Assembly: GCA_039915945.1 (NCBI GenBank)
Contig: JBDSMH010000196.1
Location: 1 to 64,000, forward strand
DNA length: 64,000 nt
Origin: DATLFA01 sp039915945
GTDB lineage: Bacteria > Actinomycetota > Acidimicrobiia > Acidimicrobiales > WLNW01
Reading direction: 5' to 3'
Numbering within the stretch: the first letter of the stretch is position 1; every line of letters starts with the position of its first letter. The notes under the pieces are model-generated. The model was not told the DNA's origin, made no database searches, and saw only the letters and a list, made by a program, of their open reading frames with translations. A program made the position numbers and the translations under genes. Of the stretch, positions 44,330-52,416 are shown in pieces.

Positions 44330-44438
44330 CGAAACAAGCCATTTCGAGCAAACACGCGCTGGACGACGCTTTCGCGAATCCGCCGCCTGGGGACCACGCG
44401 GGGGACGCGACTGGATCGTACGGACCCATAGGTGCCGT

Positions 44439-44490
44439 CTTAAACCCCTTGGTCCGCAAGGGCTTGCGGGTTCGAATCCGCCCCGGGCAC
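44439..44490 (+). other. attachment site (displaced tRNA-Leu 3' half)
   Basis: 52 bases matching tRNA-Leu from the anticodon loop to the end, with one C lost in the T stem. No 5' half precedes it, so it is not a tRNA gene. It is the right boundary of the element. Confidence 0.85.
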
Positions 44491-44506
44491 GCTGACTCTC
44501 GCGGGC

Positions 44507-44815
44507 TTAGCAGCCGGTGGCGTCTCGTAGGCGTTGACACGCTTGTGCAAGCCGATCTGGTTTGAGCTGAACGATGGGTCGGCGAAAAGTTTCCCGCCCG
44601 ATGGTGTGAATGTTGTCGAAGTTCACAACGCAATCGCTGGGGACCCCGTCGCCGGCAACGGTGAGCTCGAGTTCGGAAACAAGCCCGCGGCGAGTGCGAG
44701 TCAACGCGGCAACAACGACGGCCCCGATTCGTTCCGCGACGGGGTCGCGGGTAAGTACCAGTACTGGACGGTCCCCGCCCGGCGTCGCCGCGAACCAGAT
44801 CTCACCGCGCTGCAT
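44507..44815 (-). CDS. mazF: MazF/PemK-type endoribonuclease toxin
   Basis: 102 residues. MQRGEIWFAATPGGDRPVLVLTRDP is the classical MazF N-terminus, with VVNFDNIHTIGRETF in the middle and IVQLKPDRLAQACQRLRDATG at the end. It cuts mRNA at short motifs. The start overlaps the antitoxin gene by 14 bases. The gene ends 16 bases from the right att copy, outside the element. Confidence 0.9.
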   Translation of the reverse strand: MQRGEIWFAATPGGDRPVLVLTRDPVAERIGAVVVAALTRTRRGLVSELELTVAGDGVPSDCVVNFDNIHTIGRETFRRPIVQLKPDRLAQACQRLRDATGC

Positions 44816-45053
44816 CGGCCCAATCCGACCAGTCCTCCGCGGGGCCCCAGTCGGCGACCGCCGCCAAGGCCGACTCGCCGTCGCTCAGCGGTGACAGGGC
44901 CCACCGTTCCACGTCGATCTCGGAGGCGAGTCTTGCGAGGTGGCGGTGCAACGCCTCGCGTAATAGCTCGGATTTGTCGACCCCAAGGCGATCGGCCCAG
45001 CGTTGGGCCTCTTCTGCCTCAGCGTCGTCGACGCGAAAACTCAGCATTGTCAT
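44802..45053 (-). CDS. mazE: MazE-type antitoxin
   Basis: 83 residues. MTMLSFRVDDAEAEEAQRWA followed by LGVDKSELLREALHRHL is a ribbon-helix-helix DNA-binding fold; the tail is rich in Asp, Glu and Trp (DWGPAEDWSDWAD), suited to wrapping a MazF toxin. ATG 45053 lies inside an inverted repeat that is probably its own operator. An internal ATG at 45047 is possible. Confidence 0.85.
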   Translation of the reverse strand: MTMLSFRVDDAEAEEAQRWADRLGVDKSELLREALHRHLARLASEIDVERWALSPLSDGESALAAVADWGPAEDWSDWADAAR

Positions 45054-45077
45054 ACACTCAATGTAGTCTGTATGACA
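45048..45077. promoter_or_regulatory. operator-like inverted repeat at the mazEF start
   Basis: TGTCATAC (45048-45055) and GTATGACA (45070-45077) are perfect 8-bp inverted arms with a 14-base spacer. One arm covers the antitoxin start codon. This placement is expected for autorepression by the toxin-antitoxin complex. Confidence 0.6.
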
Positions 45078-45103
45078 GAGCGTGCGTTGCGGTCTCGGCC
45101 CAC

Positions 45104-45859
45104 TCAGGAACCGGCGGCGCCGATGGCCACTCCGAAGAACAAGACCGAACGACCACCGGTCGGGGGAAGCGCCGCCCAGATGTCGCGCGCGGCGGCGTCG
45201 GCGTCGAGCACACCGATGCCGGTAGCGAGCGCGTCGGCGACGGCCGGCGCCGCCGGGAAGTCGTCTGCGGGCAGCAACGCGTCCTTGCGCGCAGCAGGCG
45301 TGTCGACGAAGCCAGGGCGCACGGCCACGACCCAGGGCCCGACACCGCGGTGATCGCGTTCGGCGCGCACCGATCGCACCCACTGCTCCATGGCGGCCTT
45401 GCCCGCGCCGTACACGGCCAGCGCCGGATAGGGCAGGCGCGCCGCGCCCGATGACATCTGGACCAAGCCCACCTCGACGCCGCGCTCGACCGCCGACCGG
45501 GCCGCCCGCAAGAACGCGTCACCGAGCACGATCGGCGCCGCCACGTTGGCCATGACCTCCGCGAACTGCTCGAGCGGCTCGCCCTCTCCGGCGAAGCTGC
45601 GGTGATGGTGAAAGGCGTTGTGTATGAAGATGGCGCGGCTCCCCGTGAAGCGTGCGAGCTGTTCGGTGAACGACGTGGTGGCCGCGGACCACGAAGCGGG
45701 ATCTGTGAGATCCATCACGACGGACTCGAACTCGTCGTGCACCCTGCGCGAGATGTTGATGATTCGGGCCCCGTCGTACGGACAGTTCCGTGCGAGGGCG
45801 GCGCCTATCCCCGACGTCGCGCCGCTGATCCACACGATCGTGTCATTCGCTTCGCCCAT
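45104..45859 (-). CDS. SDR family oxidoreductase (sepiapterin reductase-like)
   Basis: 251 residues. SGATSGIGAAL for the cofactor, IFIHNAFHHH in the NNAG position, QMSSGAARLPYPALAVYGAGK with Ser, Tyr and Lys, and RPGFVDTPA downstream. The arrangement resembles sepiapterin reductase-like SDRs. ATG 45859 is chosen because GGAG lies six bases upstream; the longer frame to 45907 is not needed. Confidence 0.85.
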   Translation of the reverse strand: MGEANDTIVWISGATSGIGAALARNCPYDGARIINISRRVHDEFESVVMDLTDPASWSAATTSFTEQLARFTGSRAIFIHNAFHHHRSFAGEGEPLEQFAEVMANVAAPIVLGDAFLRAARSAVERGVEVGLVQMSSGAARLPYPALAVYGAGKAAMEQWVRSVRAERDHRGVGPWVVAVRPGFVDTPAARKDALLPADDFPAAPAVADALATGIGVLDADAAARDIWAALPPTGGRSVLFFGVAIGAAGS

Positions 45860-45940
45860 TGATTGCTCCGCTTCGCCAAGGACTGATCCTTCGCAGTCCA
45901 AGACCATCCTGCCGGAATTCGGTGTGCCGTGGACGCGGCC

Positions 45941-46957
45941 TCAGCAGTCCATGACGCCCGTTTCACCGAGCGTCACCGATGACGTCGATGCGGCAGCCAA
46001 CAGTCCATTTTCGAACACGAACCATACGCGGCGCGTACCACTTGTCGTTGCTCCGTCATGGACGGCGAGTATCACTTGATTGCTTGCCGGGCACGTGAGA
46101 CTTGTGGGTGTCACGAGTCGTTCGCCGTACACCGCGCGGACCTGTGCCTCGGTCCATCCGACGCGAACGGCCGCGGGTACCACGCCGCGGTGGACTGACC
46201 CAGATGATGACGGCGTCGAGAGCATCGAGGCCACTTGCCCTGAGCGAAAGTATGGGCATCGAGGCGTCGTAGGTTGCGAAGTACGCGTGGGCGTTCGGCG
46301 CGATGGATCTGGTTGTCGCGGGGATCGGATGACCGTCCCATTCGCTGAAGCGAGGGTCGATGACCAGTTCGCCCCCGAGTGTTGCCTGCGCGTCTCGCAC
46401 CGTCACGCCCAACGCGAGTGGGCCGTAGTGACCCATCTCGAGCGACGCGGTGTATACACGCGTCGGCGGTTCGGCTACGAGCCAGTACTGACGCTCGCCC
46501 AGCGTGTGGAGGCCCGGCGCCAAGAGGTCGCCCGCCCGACCCGCATTCAGGTACTCACGGTCCGTCACCGGCACTTGGAAGCGGCGCGTGCCCAGGACCA
46601 CCTCGACGGTCTCTCTCGAATTGTTTGCGAGCAGCAGTTCTTGGGAGGGCGCGATCTTGGTACAGCGACTGGTGGACGCACGCAGCGCGCCGCCGACCAC
46701 CACGAAGACCGCGCGCCGTATCTCGAAGCCATCACAGGGCCCGGTCGGCGAAGGTGATTCAGCGGGCCGCAACGCCGGCGCGTTGGGCATCGTCGTCGGA
46801 GGCGTAGTCGTCGCGAGGGCAATCGATGTGGCCGACGCGGCCGAGTACAGCTAGTGGGTGACGCACCTGTGGTCGGGGTCGCGCCGGCCCCTCCATCGAC
46901 GTCGCGCCCGCAGGCAGCCAGCAAGACCATGGCCAGAGGCCACAGGTTTCGTCGCAC
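45941..46957 (-). pseudogene. lipoprotein gene broken by two frameshifts
   Basis: Three frames join into one plausible protein. A signal peptide with lipobox LLAACG begins at GTG 46957 (GAGGAG five bases upstream) and runs to about 46820. A second frame from a TTTPPTT linker codes a Cys-containing domain (GPCDGFEIRRAVF ... RFQVPVTDREYLNAG) and a first GPLALGVTVRDAQATLGG repeat. A third frame from about 46200 codes a second, similar repeat (RVGWTEAQVRAVYGERLV) to TGA 45941. These paired repeats occur in actinobacterial secreted proteins of unknown function. Either a decayed gene or two sequencing errors. Confidence 0.6.
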
Positions 46958-47130
46958 GGTCGCTCCTCGGTTCGTCATTGTCTATCGACCTATCGACGCC
47001 GTTCACCCGGTAGATCTTCCGACAACAGGTCGATGGCCCTATCCGTGTGCCCGCCAGTCTCACATGCATCTTCGCGGCGCCGATGTAGAGGTGTGCTCGA
47101 CATCGCGCACGGCCTCGAACGCATGCGGAG

Positions 47131-48126
47131 ATGATCACCCGATGGTGGGTTCGACCGCTCGCCATCCGGGCCCTTTGGCGGTTGCTGTCGTTTTGCATCT
47201 TCGTCGCCGTGGGCGGCAAGCCGATCGTCGGCGCGGCGCGATGGGACGACGGCTATTACCTGACGATCCTACGCCAGGGCTATCGCCCGTTCCCGGCGTA
47301 CGGCGCGTTCCAACAGACGGAGTTCTTCCCATTGCTCCCGTGGACGACGCGCGTGGTGCAGGCACTGGTTCGCTCCGAAACCGTCGCCGTACACATCGTC
47401 GTGTCGGCGGCATCTCTGGCCGCGGTGTTGCTCATCTATACGATCGCTCGCCGGTACCGCGACGAGGCGACCGCACTGTTGGCGGTGGCCGTGCTATTGG
47501 GGTCGCCCGGCTCGATCTTCCTATGGCTGTTCTTCAGCGAAGGCATCTACATCGCGCTGTCCGCCGGCGCGCTGCTCGCCGCCGAATCGCGACGACCGTT
47601 GCTCGCCGCGGCGCTGGGTGCCGGTGTCGCGATGTGTCGACCGCTCGGCGTGTTGATCGTGGTGCCGCTACTCCTCGCGCAGGCCGAGCGTCGACCTCGC
47701 GCCGAGCGGCGGCGAGTCGATTGCACCACCGCCACCGCGTTCGTCCCAGTCGTCGGCCTACTCGTGGTGATGGCCGCGCAGTGGCGGCAAGCCGGCGACC
47801 CATTCGCCTATCCCAAGGTGAGCGCGCTCTGGGGCCGCCACAACTCGCTGCCCATCACGCCGCTCGTTGAACGCCTCCAAGAGATGTTCGTGCTCCGACT
47901 GTTCAATGGCGTGATCCTCGCCGATTGGCTGTGCATGGTCGTCGTTCTCGCGATGGGTGCCTACTCGCTGCGCGCTCGGTTCTCGTGCGCGCTGCCCGCA
48001 GCGATCCTCATCGCGGACAAGTTGCGCGGCCGCCAGCGACTCACACTGGTGGTCTTAATCCTCTCGCTGACTTTCCTCGAGGTGCAGATTGCCTCCGCGT
48101 GGCATGGCGGGTTGTACGTCGGTTGA
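47131..48126 (+). CDS. PIG-V-like polyprenyl-dependent mannosyltransferase
   Basis: 331 residues, multi-span membrane protein. ARWDDGYYLTILRQGY and FFPLLPWTTR match the N-terminal acceptor/catalytic region of PIG-V and related GT-C mannosyltransferases; the charged Asp pair in RWDD is the expected catalytic region. The protein is shorter than the usual 380-420 residues, and the C-terminal part after LAMGAYSLRARFS looks abbreviated. It would transfer a mannosyl residue to a lipid-linked acceptor on the outer face of the membrane. ATG 47131 abuts GGAG with no spacer, so the start is uncertain. Confidence 0.75.
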   Translation: MITRWWVRPLAIRALWRLLSFCIFVAVGGKPIVGAARWDDGYYLTILRQGYRPFPAYGAFQQTEFFPLLPWTTRVVQALVRSETVAVHIVVSAASLAAVLLIYTIARRYRDEATALLAVAVLLGSPGSIFLWLFFSEGIYIALSAGALLAAESRRPLLAAALGAGVAMCRPLGVLIVVPLLLAQAERRPRAERRRVDCTTATAFVPVVGLLVVMAAQWRQAGDPFAYPKVSALWGRHNSLPITPLVERLQEMFVLRLFNGVILADWLCMVVVLAMGAYSLRARFSCALPAAILIADKLRGRQRLTLVVLILSLTFLEVQIASAWHGGLYVG

Positions 48127-48141
48127 GGCCGGGGCCGAGAT

Positions 48142-48933
48142 TCAGAAACCGGGTAAACCGTCACAGTACAAGCCGGCGGTGAAACCGCCGTCGACCGGAA
48201 AATCACCACCGGTGCAGCCGCCGCTGTCGTCGGACAACAAGAAGAGCGCCATCTTCGCTGTGTCGGTCGTCGTGACGTCGTACGGCACTCCGTCGCGATA
48301 CAGCTTTGGCGGCGGCGCAGTGCGCTGGTAGCGCTCCCAGTCGAGGCGCGGGCTGAACGGCGCGAACATCTCGGGACTGCCGAGCGACGGGTGGATGGTG
48401 TTCACGCGAATCGCATGGCGTCCGAGTTCGATCGCTGCCGACTTGGCCAGGCCACGCACGCCCCATTTGCTGGCGGAGTACATGGTGATGCTGTTCATAC
48501 CGTGCATGCCGTCGATCGAACCGATATTGACGATCGATCCGCCGCCCGCTTCTCGCAGCAACGGCGCGCAGAAACGGATGCCGAGGAACACGCCGAATAG
48601 ATTCACGTCGAGCAAGCGGTGCGCGTCATCGAGGGGGATCTCTTCGAGCGTGCCCATGTGCAAGATCGCGGCGTTGTTGACAAGGCCATCGAGGCCGCCG
48701 AGGTGATCGGTGATCTGCGGCAGCGCCGCGGCCCAGTCGGCCTCGCGCGACACGTCGAGGTGCACATACTGCGCGCCCTCGCCGAGTGACTCCGCGACGG
48801 CGTGACCCTGTTCGTCGCGTATGTCGACGAGTGTCACCCGAGCGCCGCCCGCGATCAACTGGCGTGCGATCTCCTCGCCGACGCCACGCGCCGCGCCGGT
48901 GACGAGGATGCGTTTGCCGTGCACCGATGTCAC
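48142..48933 (-). CDS. SDR family oxidoreductase (3-oxoacyl-ACP reductase/hydroxysteroid dehydrogenase-like)
   Basis: 263 residues. TGAARGVGEE for NAD(P), NNAAI, INIGSIDG-like NIGSIDGMHGM with Ser, MYSASKWGV with Tyr and Lys, and the closing GGDFPVDGGFTAG common to 20-beta-hydroxysteroid dehydrogenase-type SDRs. GTG 48933 gives a GTGA overlap with the upstream DegT-family gene, the habit of this genome; ATG 48948 is the alternative. The pair is an operon. Confidence 0.88.
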   Translation of the reverse strand: MTSVHGKRILVTGAARGVGEEIARQLIAGGARVTLVDIRDEQGHAVAESLGEGAQYVHLDVSREADWAAALPQITDHLGGLDGLVNNAAILHMGTLEEIPLDDAHRLLDVNLFGVFLGIRFCAPLLREAGGGSIVNIGSIDGMHGMNSITMYSASKWGVRGLAKSAAIELGRHAIRVNTIHPSLGSPEMFAPFSPRLDWERYQRTAPPPKLYRDGVPYDVTTTDTAKMALFLLSDDSGGCTGGDFPVDGGFTAGLYCDGLPGF

Positions 48934-50138
48934 AGCGACCCGAGCCATCCGTTGATCGAATCGACGAGGTGCCCGACGTCGTCGCTGGTGAGGCCGTGGT
49001 GCAACGGCAGCGATAGTGCCCGGTCCATCACACGATCACAGTTGGGCAAGCCGTCCGCAGGTTGGCGGTGCGCGATGTTGGCAAAGCCCGGTTGACGCAA
49101 GATGTTGCCGGTCCAGACCATGCGCGTCGGGATGTTGCGTTCGAGGAAGAACTCTTGCGCCTCGGTGCGGTCGATCCCGTCGTCGAGGATGAACGGGTAG
49201 CGCATCCATGTTGTGTCGACACCTTCGGTCGTGCGTGGCGCGATGACCTTGTCGGCATGCGGCGCGATCGCTTCGTCGAGTGCCCGCTTGGTCTGCTGGC
49301 GCCGTGCGTTGAAGTCGGGGAGCTTGTCCATCTGCACGAGGCCGTAGGCCGCCATGATCTCGGAGGGCTCGAAGTTGTAGCCCATGTCGTCGAAGACGAA
49401 GATCAAGTCGTACGGCGTGCCGTCGCTCAACGGACCGAAGCGGTCGTCGCTGCCCTTGCGACTACCGAATAGATACGTCTCGGACCGGCGTCCCCAGCGC
49501 CGCCGCATCAACGTCTGGTCGTGCCAGTCAGGGTCGTTCACCGCGATCAGTCCGCCGTTGCCGGCCGCGGTCATCGAGTGCGTGCGAGCGAAACTGGTCA
49601 CCACGATGTCGGCGCGCAAGCCCGTCCGCGTGCCCCGCAACTTGGAGTCCAGCACATCGCACGAGTCCTCGACGACCAACAAACCGTGCTTGTCCGCGAT
49701 GGCTCGGATGCGGTCCCAGTCGGGACAGTTGCCGACGAGATTGGGAGTGAGAATGGCCTTGGTGCGGGGCCCGATCATTTCCTCGATCGCGGTCACATCG
49801 ATCTGGTACGTGTCGGGCTCGACATCGACAAAAACCGGAATGATGCCGTTGCGCACCAGCGGCGCAACGTCGCTCGAAAAGGTCAACGGCGACGTGATGA
49901 CCTCGTCACCGGGCTCGCAACCCAAGAGGTCGACGGCCAACCACAGCGCGGAGGTGCCGGAGTTGACCATCACGCCGTGTTCCTTGGCCAAGAGTTCCGC
50001 GCCGCGCCGCTCGAACTCGGCCACGCGCAGTCCGAGATCGAGCAGGCCCGAACGCAACACCTCGAGCACGGCTTCGATCTCACGCTCGTCATGCACCGGC
50101 CCCGCTTCGGTCACGCGATGCATTCGTATGTCGGCCAT
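48930..50138 (-). CDS. DegT/RfbH/ColD-like PLP- or PMP-dependent sugar dehydratase
   Basis: 402 residues, DegT/DnrJ/EryC1/StrS fold. MVNSGTSALWLAVDLLGCEPGDEV and VVEDSCDVL are typical. The PLP-lysine position reads SFARTHSMTAAGNGG, so the Lys is His187, as in ColD (His188) and RfbH/E1 3-dehydratases, which remove the C3 hydroxyl of keto-deoxy sugars. WGRRSETYLFGSRKGSDDRFG aligns with the RfbH segment that carries its [2Fe-2S] cysteines, but all are missing here. DMGYNFEPSEIMAAYGLVQMDKL also matches RfbH. No other sugar-nucleotide gene is near. ATG 50138 has GGGGG upstream. Confidence 0.85.
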   Translation of the reverse strand: MADIRMHRVTEAGPVHDEREIEAVLEVLRSGLLDLGLRVAEFERRGAELLAKEHGVMVNSGTSALWLAVDLLGCEPGDEVITSPLTFSSDVAPLVRNGIIPVFVDVEPDTYQIDVTAIEEMIGPRTKAILTPNLVGNCPDWDRIRAIADKHGLLVVEDSCDVLDSKLRGTRTGLRADIVVTSFARTHSMTAAGNGGLIAVNDPDWHDQTLMRRRWGRRSETYLFGSRKGSDDRFGPLSDGTPYDLIFVFDDMGYNFEPSEIMAAYGLVQMDKLPDFNARRQQTKRALDEAIAPHADKVIAPRTTEGVDTTWMRYPFILDDGIDRTEAQEFFLERNIPTRMVWTGNILRQPGFANIAHRQPADGLPNCDRVMDRALSLPLHHGLTSDDVGHLVDSINGWLGSL

Positions 50139-50203
50139 TGTCGAACCCCCGTTGGTGCAGACCCGAACCCGATCCTTGCATGCGGCCGAGATAGGGTCCA
50201 CCG

Positions 50204-51517
50204 ATGACCGATTACGACGTCATCGTCGTCGGTGGGGGCGCCGCCGGCATGTCCGCCGCGATCACTGCGCACGATCGCGGTGCGCGTGTGCTGTTGTGCG
50301 AGAGCGAGACGACGCTGGGTGGGTCGACTGCGCTGTCGGGTGGATGGTTCTTCGCCGCCGGGACAAGTGTGCAACGAGCGGCCGGCATCGACGACGACAC
50401 GACGCAGTCCATGTTCGACTACTACGCGCAGGTGAACCAATGGCGCATCGATGCGCCGGTCGTGCGCCGGCTATGTGAAGAGGCGGGTGCCGCGCTCGAG
50501 TGGCTCGTCTCGCTGGGCGTTGACTTTCCGGTCAAGAGCCTCAAGCGATCGGGGATGGAGACCATTGCGCGCGGCCATCAACCCGTCGGGCGCGGCGCCG
50601 AGATCGCGGAGATGCTCGAGCGCGCGGTCCGATCGCGACCGATCGACGTTGCCCTCGGCAACCGCGTCGAGCGGTTACTGCCCGACGGTATGGTGGCCCG
50701 CGGCGATACTGCCACGGCAAACGCACTCGTCATCGCTACGGGCGGTTTCGGTCAGAACCGCGACATGATGCGCCGCTGTTATCCGACCGCCGGGGACAAG
50801 CATTCGTCGATGTCGGCGCCGGGCTCTCGAGGTGACGGCATCACGATGGCGGCCGCGTACGGTGCCATCGTCACCGGGCACGACACCGGCCTCTTGATCC
50901 CCTGCGCGTCGATTGCCCACGGGCAGATCGAGCCAGGCGGATGGGCGATGCTCGTCAACCGCGAAGGCCGTCGCTTCATCGACGAGTCGTCGTACTACTC
51001 GGTGCTCAGCCTCGCGATCCGTGCCGAAGGGGGCCATTGCTTCGCCATCTTCGACGAGACCACGCGCCGCCGAGCGCCACTCGACGGTTCGTTCGGCGAT
51101 CTCCTGGGCGATCACGATGTCAGCGACGAACGCATGGCCGCATGGTCGGCCGAAGCGGTGCGCGCGGACGATGTCGACGCGCTGGCCGAGGCCATCGGTG
51201 CTTCGCCGCGTGTCTTGCGCGGGACCATCGCGCGCGCCTCGCCACAGCACGCGCTGCGTGACGCGCCCTTCTACGCGGTGCGCATCACACCCGGCGTGGT
51301 GGCGCTCACCGCGTGCGGGCTGACCATCGACGTCGAGGCGCGCGTACTCGACGAGGCGGGCGAGCCGATTCCCGGGTGGTTCGCCGCCGGTGAGACCACG
51401 GGCAACGTGGTGGGTGACATGTACATTGCGAGCGGCAATTCGATCGCCGGGTGCGTCGTCTACGGGCGTATCGCCGGCGACAACGCAGCGCAATACCAAC
51501 AGCGGGGGCAACCATGA
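50204..51517 (+). CDS. FAD-dependent dehydrogenase (fumarate reductase/ketosteroid dehydrogenase family)
   Basis: 437 residues. The Rossmann FAD motif VVGGGAAGMSAAITA is at residues 8-22, followed by GGSTALSGGWFFAAG, GGFGQNRDMMRR, SAPGSRGDGITMA, and the C-terminal flavin block GWFAAGETTGNVVGDMYIASGNSI. The family includes fumarate reductases and 3-ketosteroid-delta-1-dehydrogenases. The end overlaps the ATG of the next SDR gene, suggesting joint action on a cyclic or steroid-like substrate (inference). Confidence 0.88.
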   Translation: MTDYDVIVVGGGAAGMSAAITAHDRGARVLLCESETTLGGSTALSGGWFFAAGTSVQRAAGIDDDTTQSMFDYYAQVNQWRIDAPVVRRLCEEAGAALEWLVSLGVDFPVKSLKRSGMETIARGHQPVGRGAEIAEMLERAVRSRPIDVALGNRVERLLPDGMVARGDTATANALVIATGGFGQNRDMMRRCYPTAGDKHSSMSAPGSRGDGITMAAAYGAIVTGHDTGLLIPCASIAHGQIEPGGWAMLVNREGRRFIDESSYYSVLSLAIRAEGGHCFAIFDETTRRRAPLDGSFGDLLGDHDVSDERMAAWSAEAVRADDVDALAEAIGASPRVLRGTIARASPQHALRDAPFYAVRITPGVVALTACGLTIDVEARVLDEAGEPIPGWFAAGETTGNVVGDMYIASGNSIAGCVVYGRIAGDNAAQYQQRGQP

Positions 51518-52413
51518 CGGGCAGGCTCGAAGGACGCACGGCGCTCGTGACCGGCGCAGGCAACGGCATCGGCAAAGCGTGTGCCATCGCGCTCGCGGCG
51601 CACGGCGCGTCGGTTGTCGTCAACGATCTCGGCACGAGTGAGTACGGGGTCGGTCAGAGCGCGAGTGCCGCCGACACGACCGTCACCGAAATCCGCGCAG
51701 CCGGCGGCACCGCGGTGGCCGAATACAGTTCGGTCGCGACATCGGCGGGATGCAACGACGCGGTCGCCGCCGCGGTGTCGGCGTTCGGTCAGCTCGACAT
51801 CGTGGTCGGCGTCGCCGGGGCACTGCTCGAGGGCAGCCTCAACGCCACCGACGACGAGTACCAACGCTTCATCGACCTGTTCTTCTCGCAAAAGTTCTGG
51901 CTGGCGCGCGCCGCGGTACCGGCGATGGCCGAGCGGGGCTGGGGCCGACTGATCACCACTACGTCCTATGGCGCCACCGGGTTGCTGGGCAAGCCGATCT
52001 TCGCCGGCGCGATGGGCGGCGTCATTTCGATGACCAAAGCGATCGCGCACGAGTACCAAGGCATGGGCGTCACGGCCAACTGCCTTGCACCCGGTGCGGC
52101 GACCCGCCTTCATTTCCTCAGCCGCGCTCGATTCGAAGAGCTGCATGCCAGTGGGCTGATCGACGACGAAGGCTGGGACAGCTATCTCAACGCGCCACCG
52201 GCCGACTACGTCGCGCCGATCGTGGCGTGGCTCTGCACCGATGCGGCCGACGGCGTGAGTGGGCACGTGTTCCACGCGAACGGAGGCGTCGTCGGCGTCT
52301 GGAACTCATACGCCGAGAGCGCGATCGCGTTCCGGGGAGACCACCGCACGAACCCGCCGTGGTCTCTAGAAGAGCTCGACCAGATCGTGCCAAAGACGTT
52401 GCTCAAGCACTGA
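51514..52413 (+). CDS. SDR-fold protein with altered active site
   Basis: 299 residues. The cofactor motif TGAGNGIGKA (residues 13-22) is intact and the Ser region is TTTSYGATG. The Tyr-x3-Lys motif, expected in GKPIFAGAMGGVISMTKA, reads Phe163-x3-Met167, and the NNAG motif reads GVAG. Catalysis by the usual mechanism is therefore unlikely. The C-terminal WNSYAESAIAFRGDHRTNPP is similar to peroxisomal multifunctional-type SDRs. It starts at ATG 51514 inside the FAD gene stop. Confidence 0.85.
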   Translation: MTGRLEGRTALVTGAGNGIGKACAIALAAHGASVVVNDLGTSEYGVGQSASAADTTVTEIRAAGGTAVAEYSSVATSAGCNDAVAAAVSAFGQLDIVVGVAGALLEGSLNATDDEYQRFIDLFFSQKFWLARAAVPAMAERGWGRLITTTSYGATGLLGKPIFAGAMGGVISMTKAIAHEYQGMGVTANCLAPGAATRLHFLSRARFEELHASGLIDDEGWDSYLNAPPADYVAPIVAWLCTDAADGVSGHVFHANGGVVGVWNSYAESAIAFRGDHRTNPPWSLEELDQIVPKTLLKH

Positions 52414-52416
52414 GCC

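Larger units (their letters stand above)
41312..44490 (+). mobile_element. small tRNA-Leu-integrated element (integrase + VapBC)
   Basis: About 3.1 kb between two copies of the tRNA-Leu 3' half. It contains a tyrosine integrase pseudogene immediately downstream of the tRNA, a 22-bp direct repeat near both ends (41429 and 44308), a VapBC pair, one possible small membrane protein gene and stretches without genes. No capsid, replication or conjugation genes are present, so it is a relic or a satellite-like island rather than a prophage. Confidence 0.85.

Noticed and set aside
44439..44490. A second tRNA gene
   Set aside because: Only the 3' half is present, with a base missing in the T stem and no acceptor 5' strand or D arm; it is the displaced att copy.
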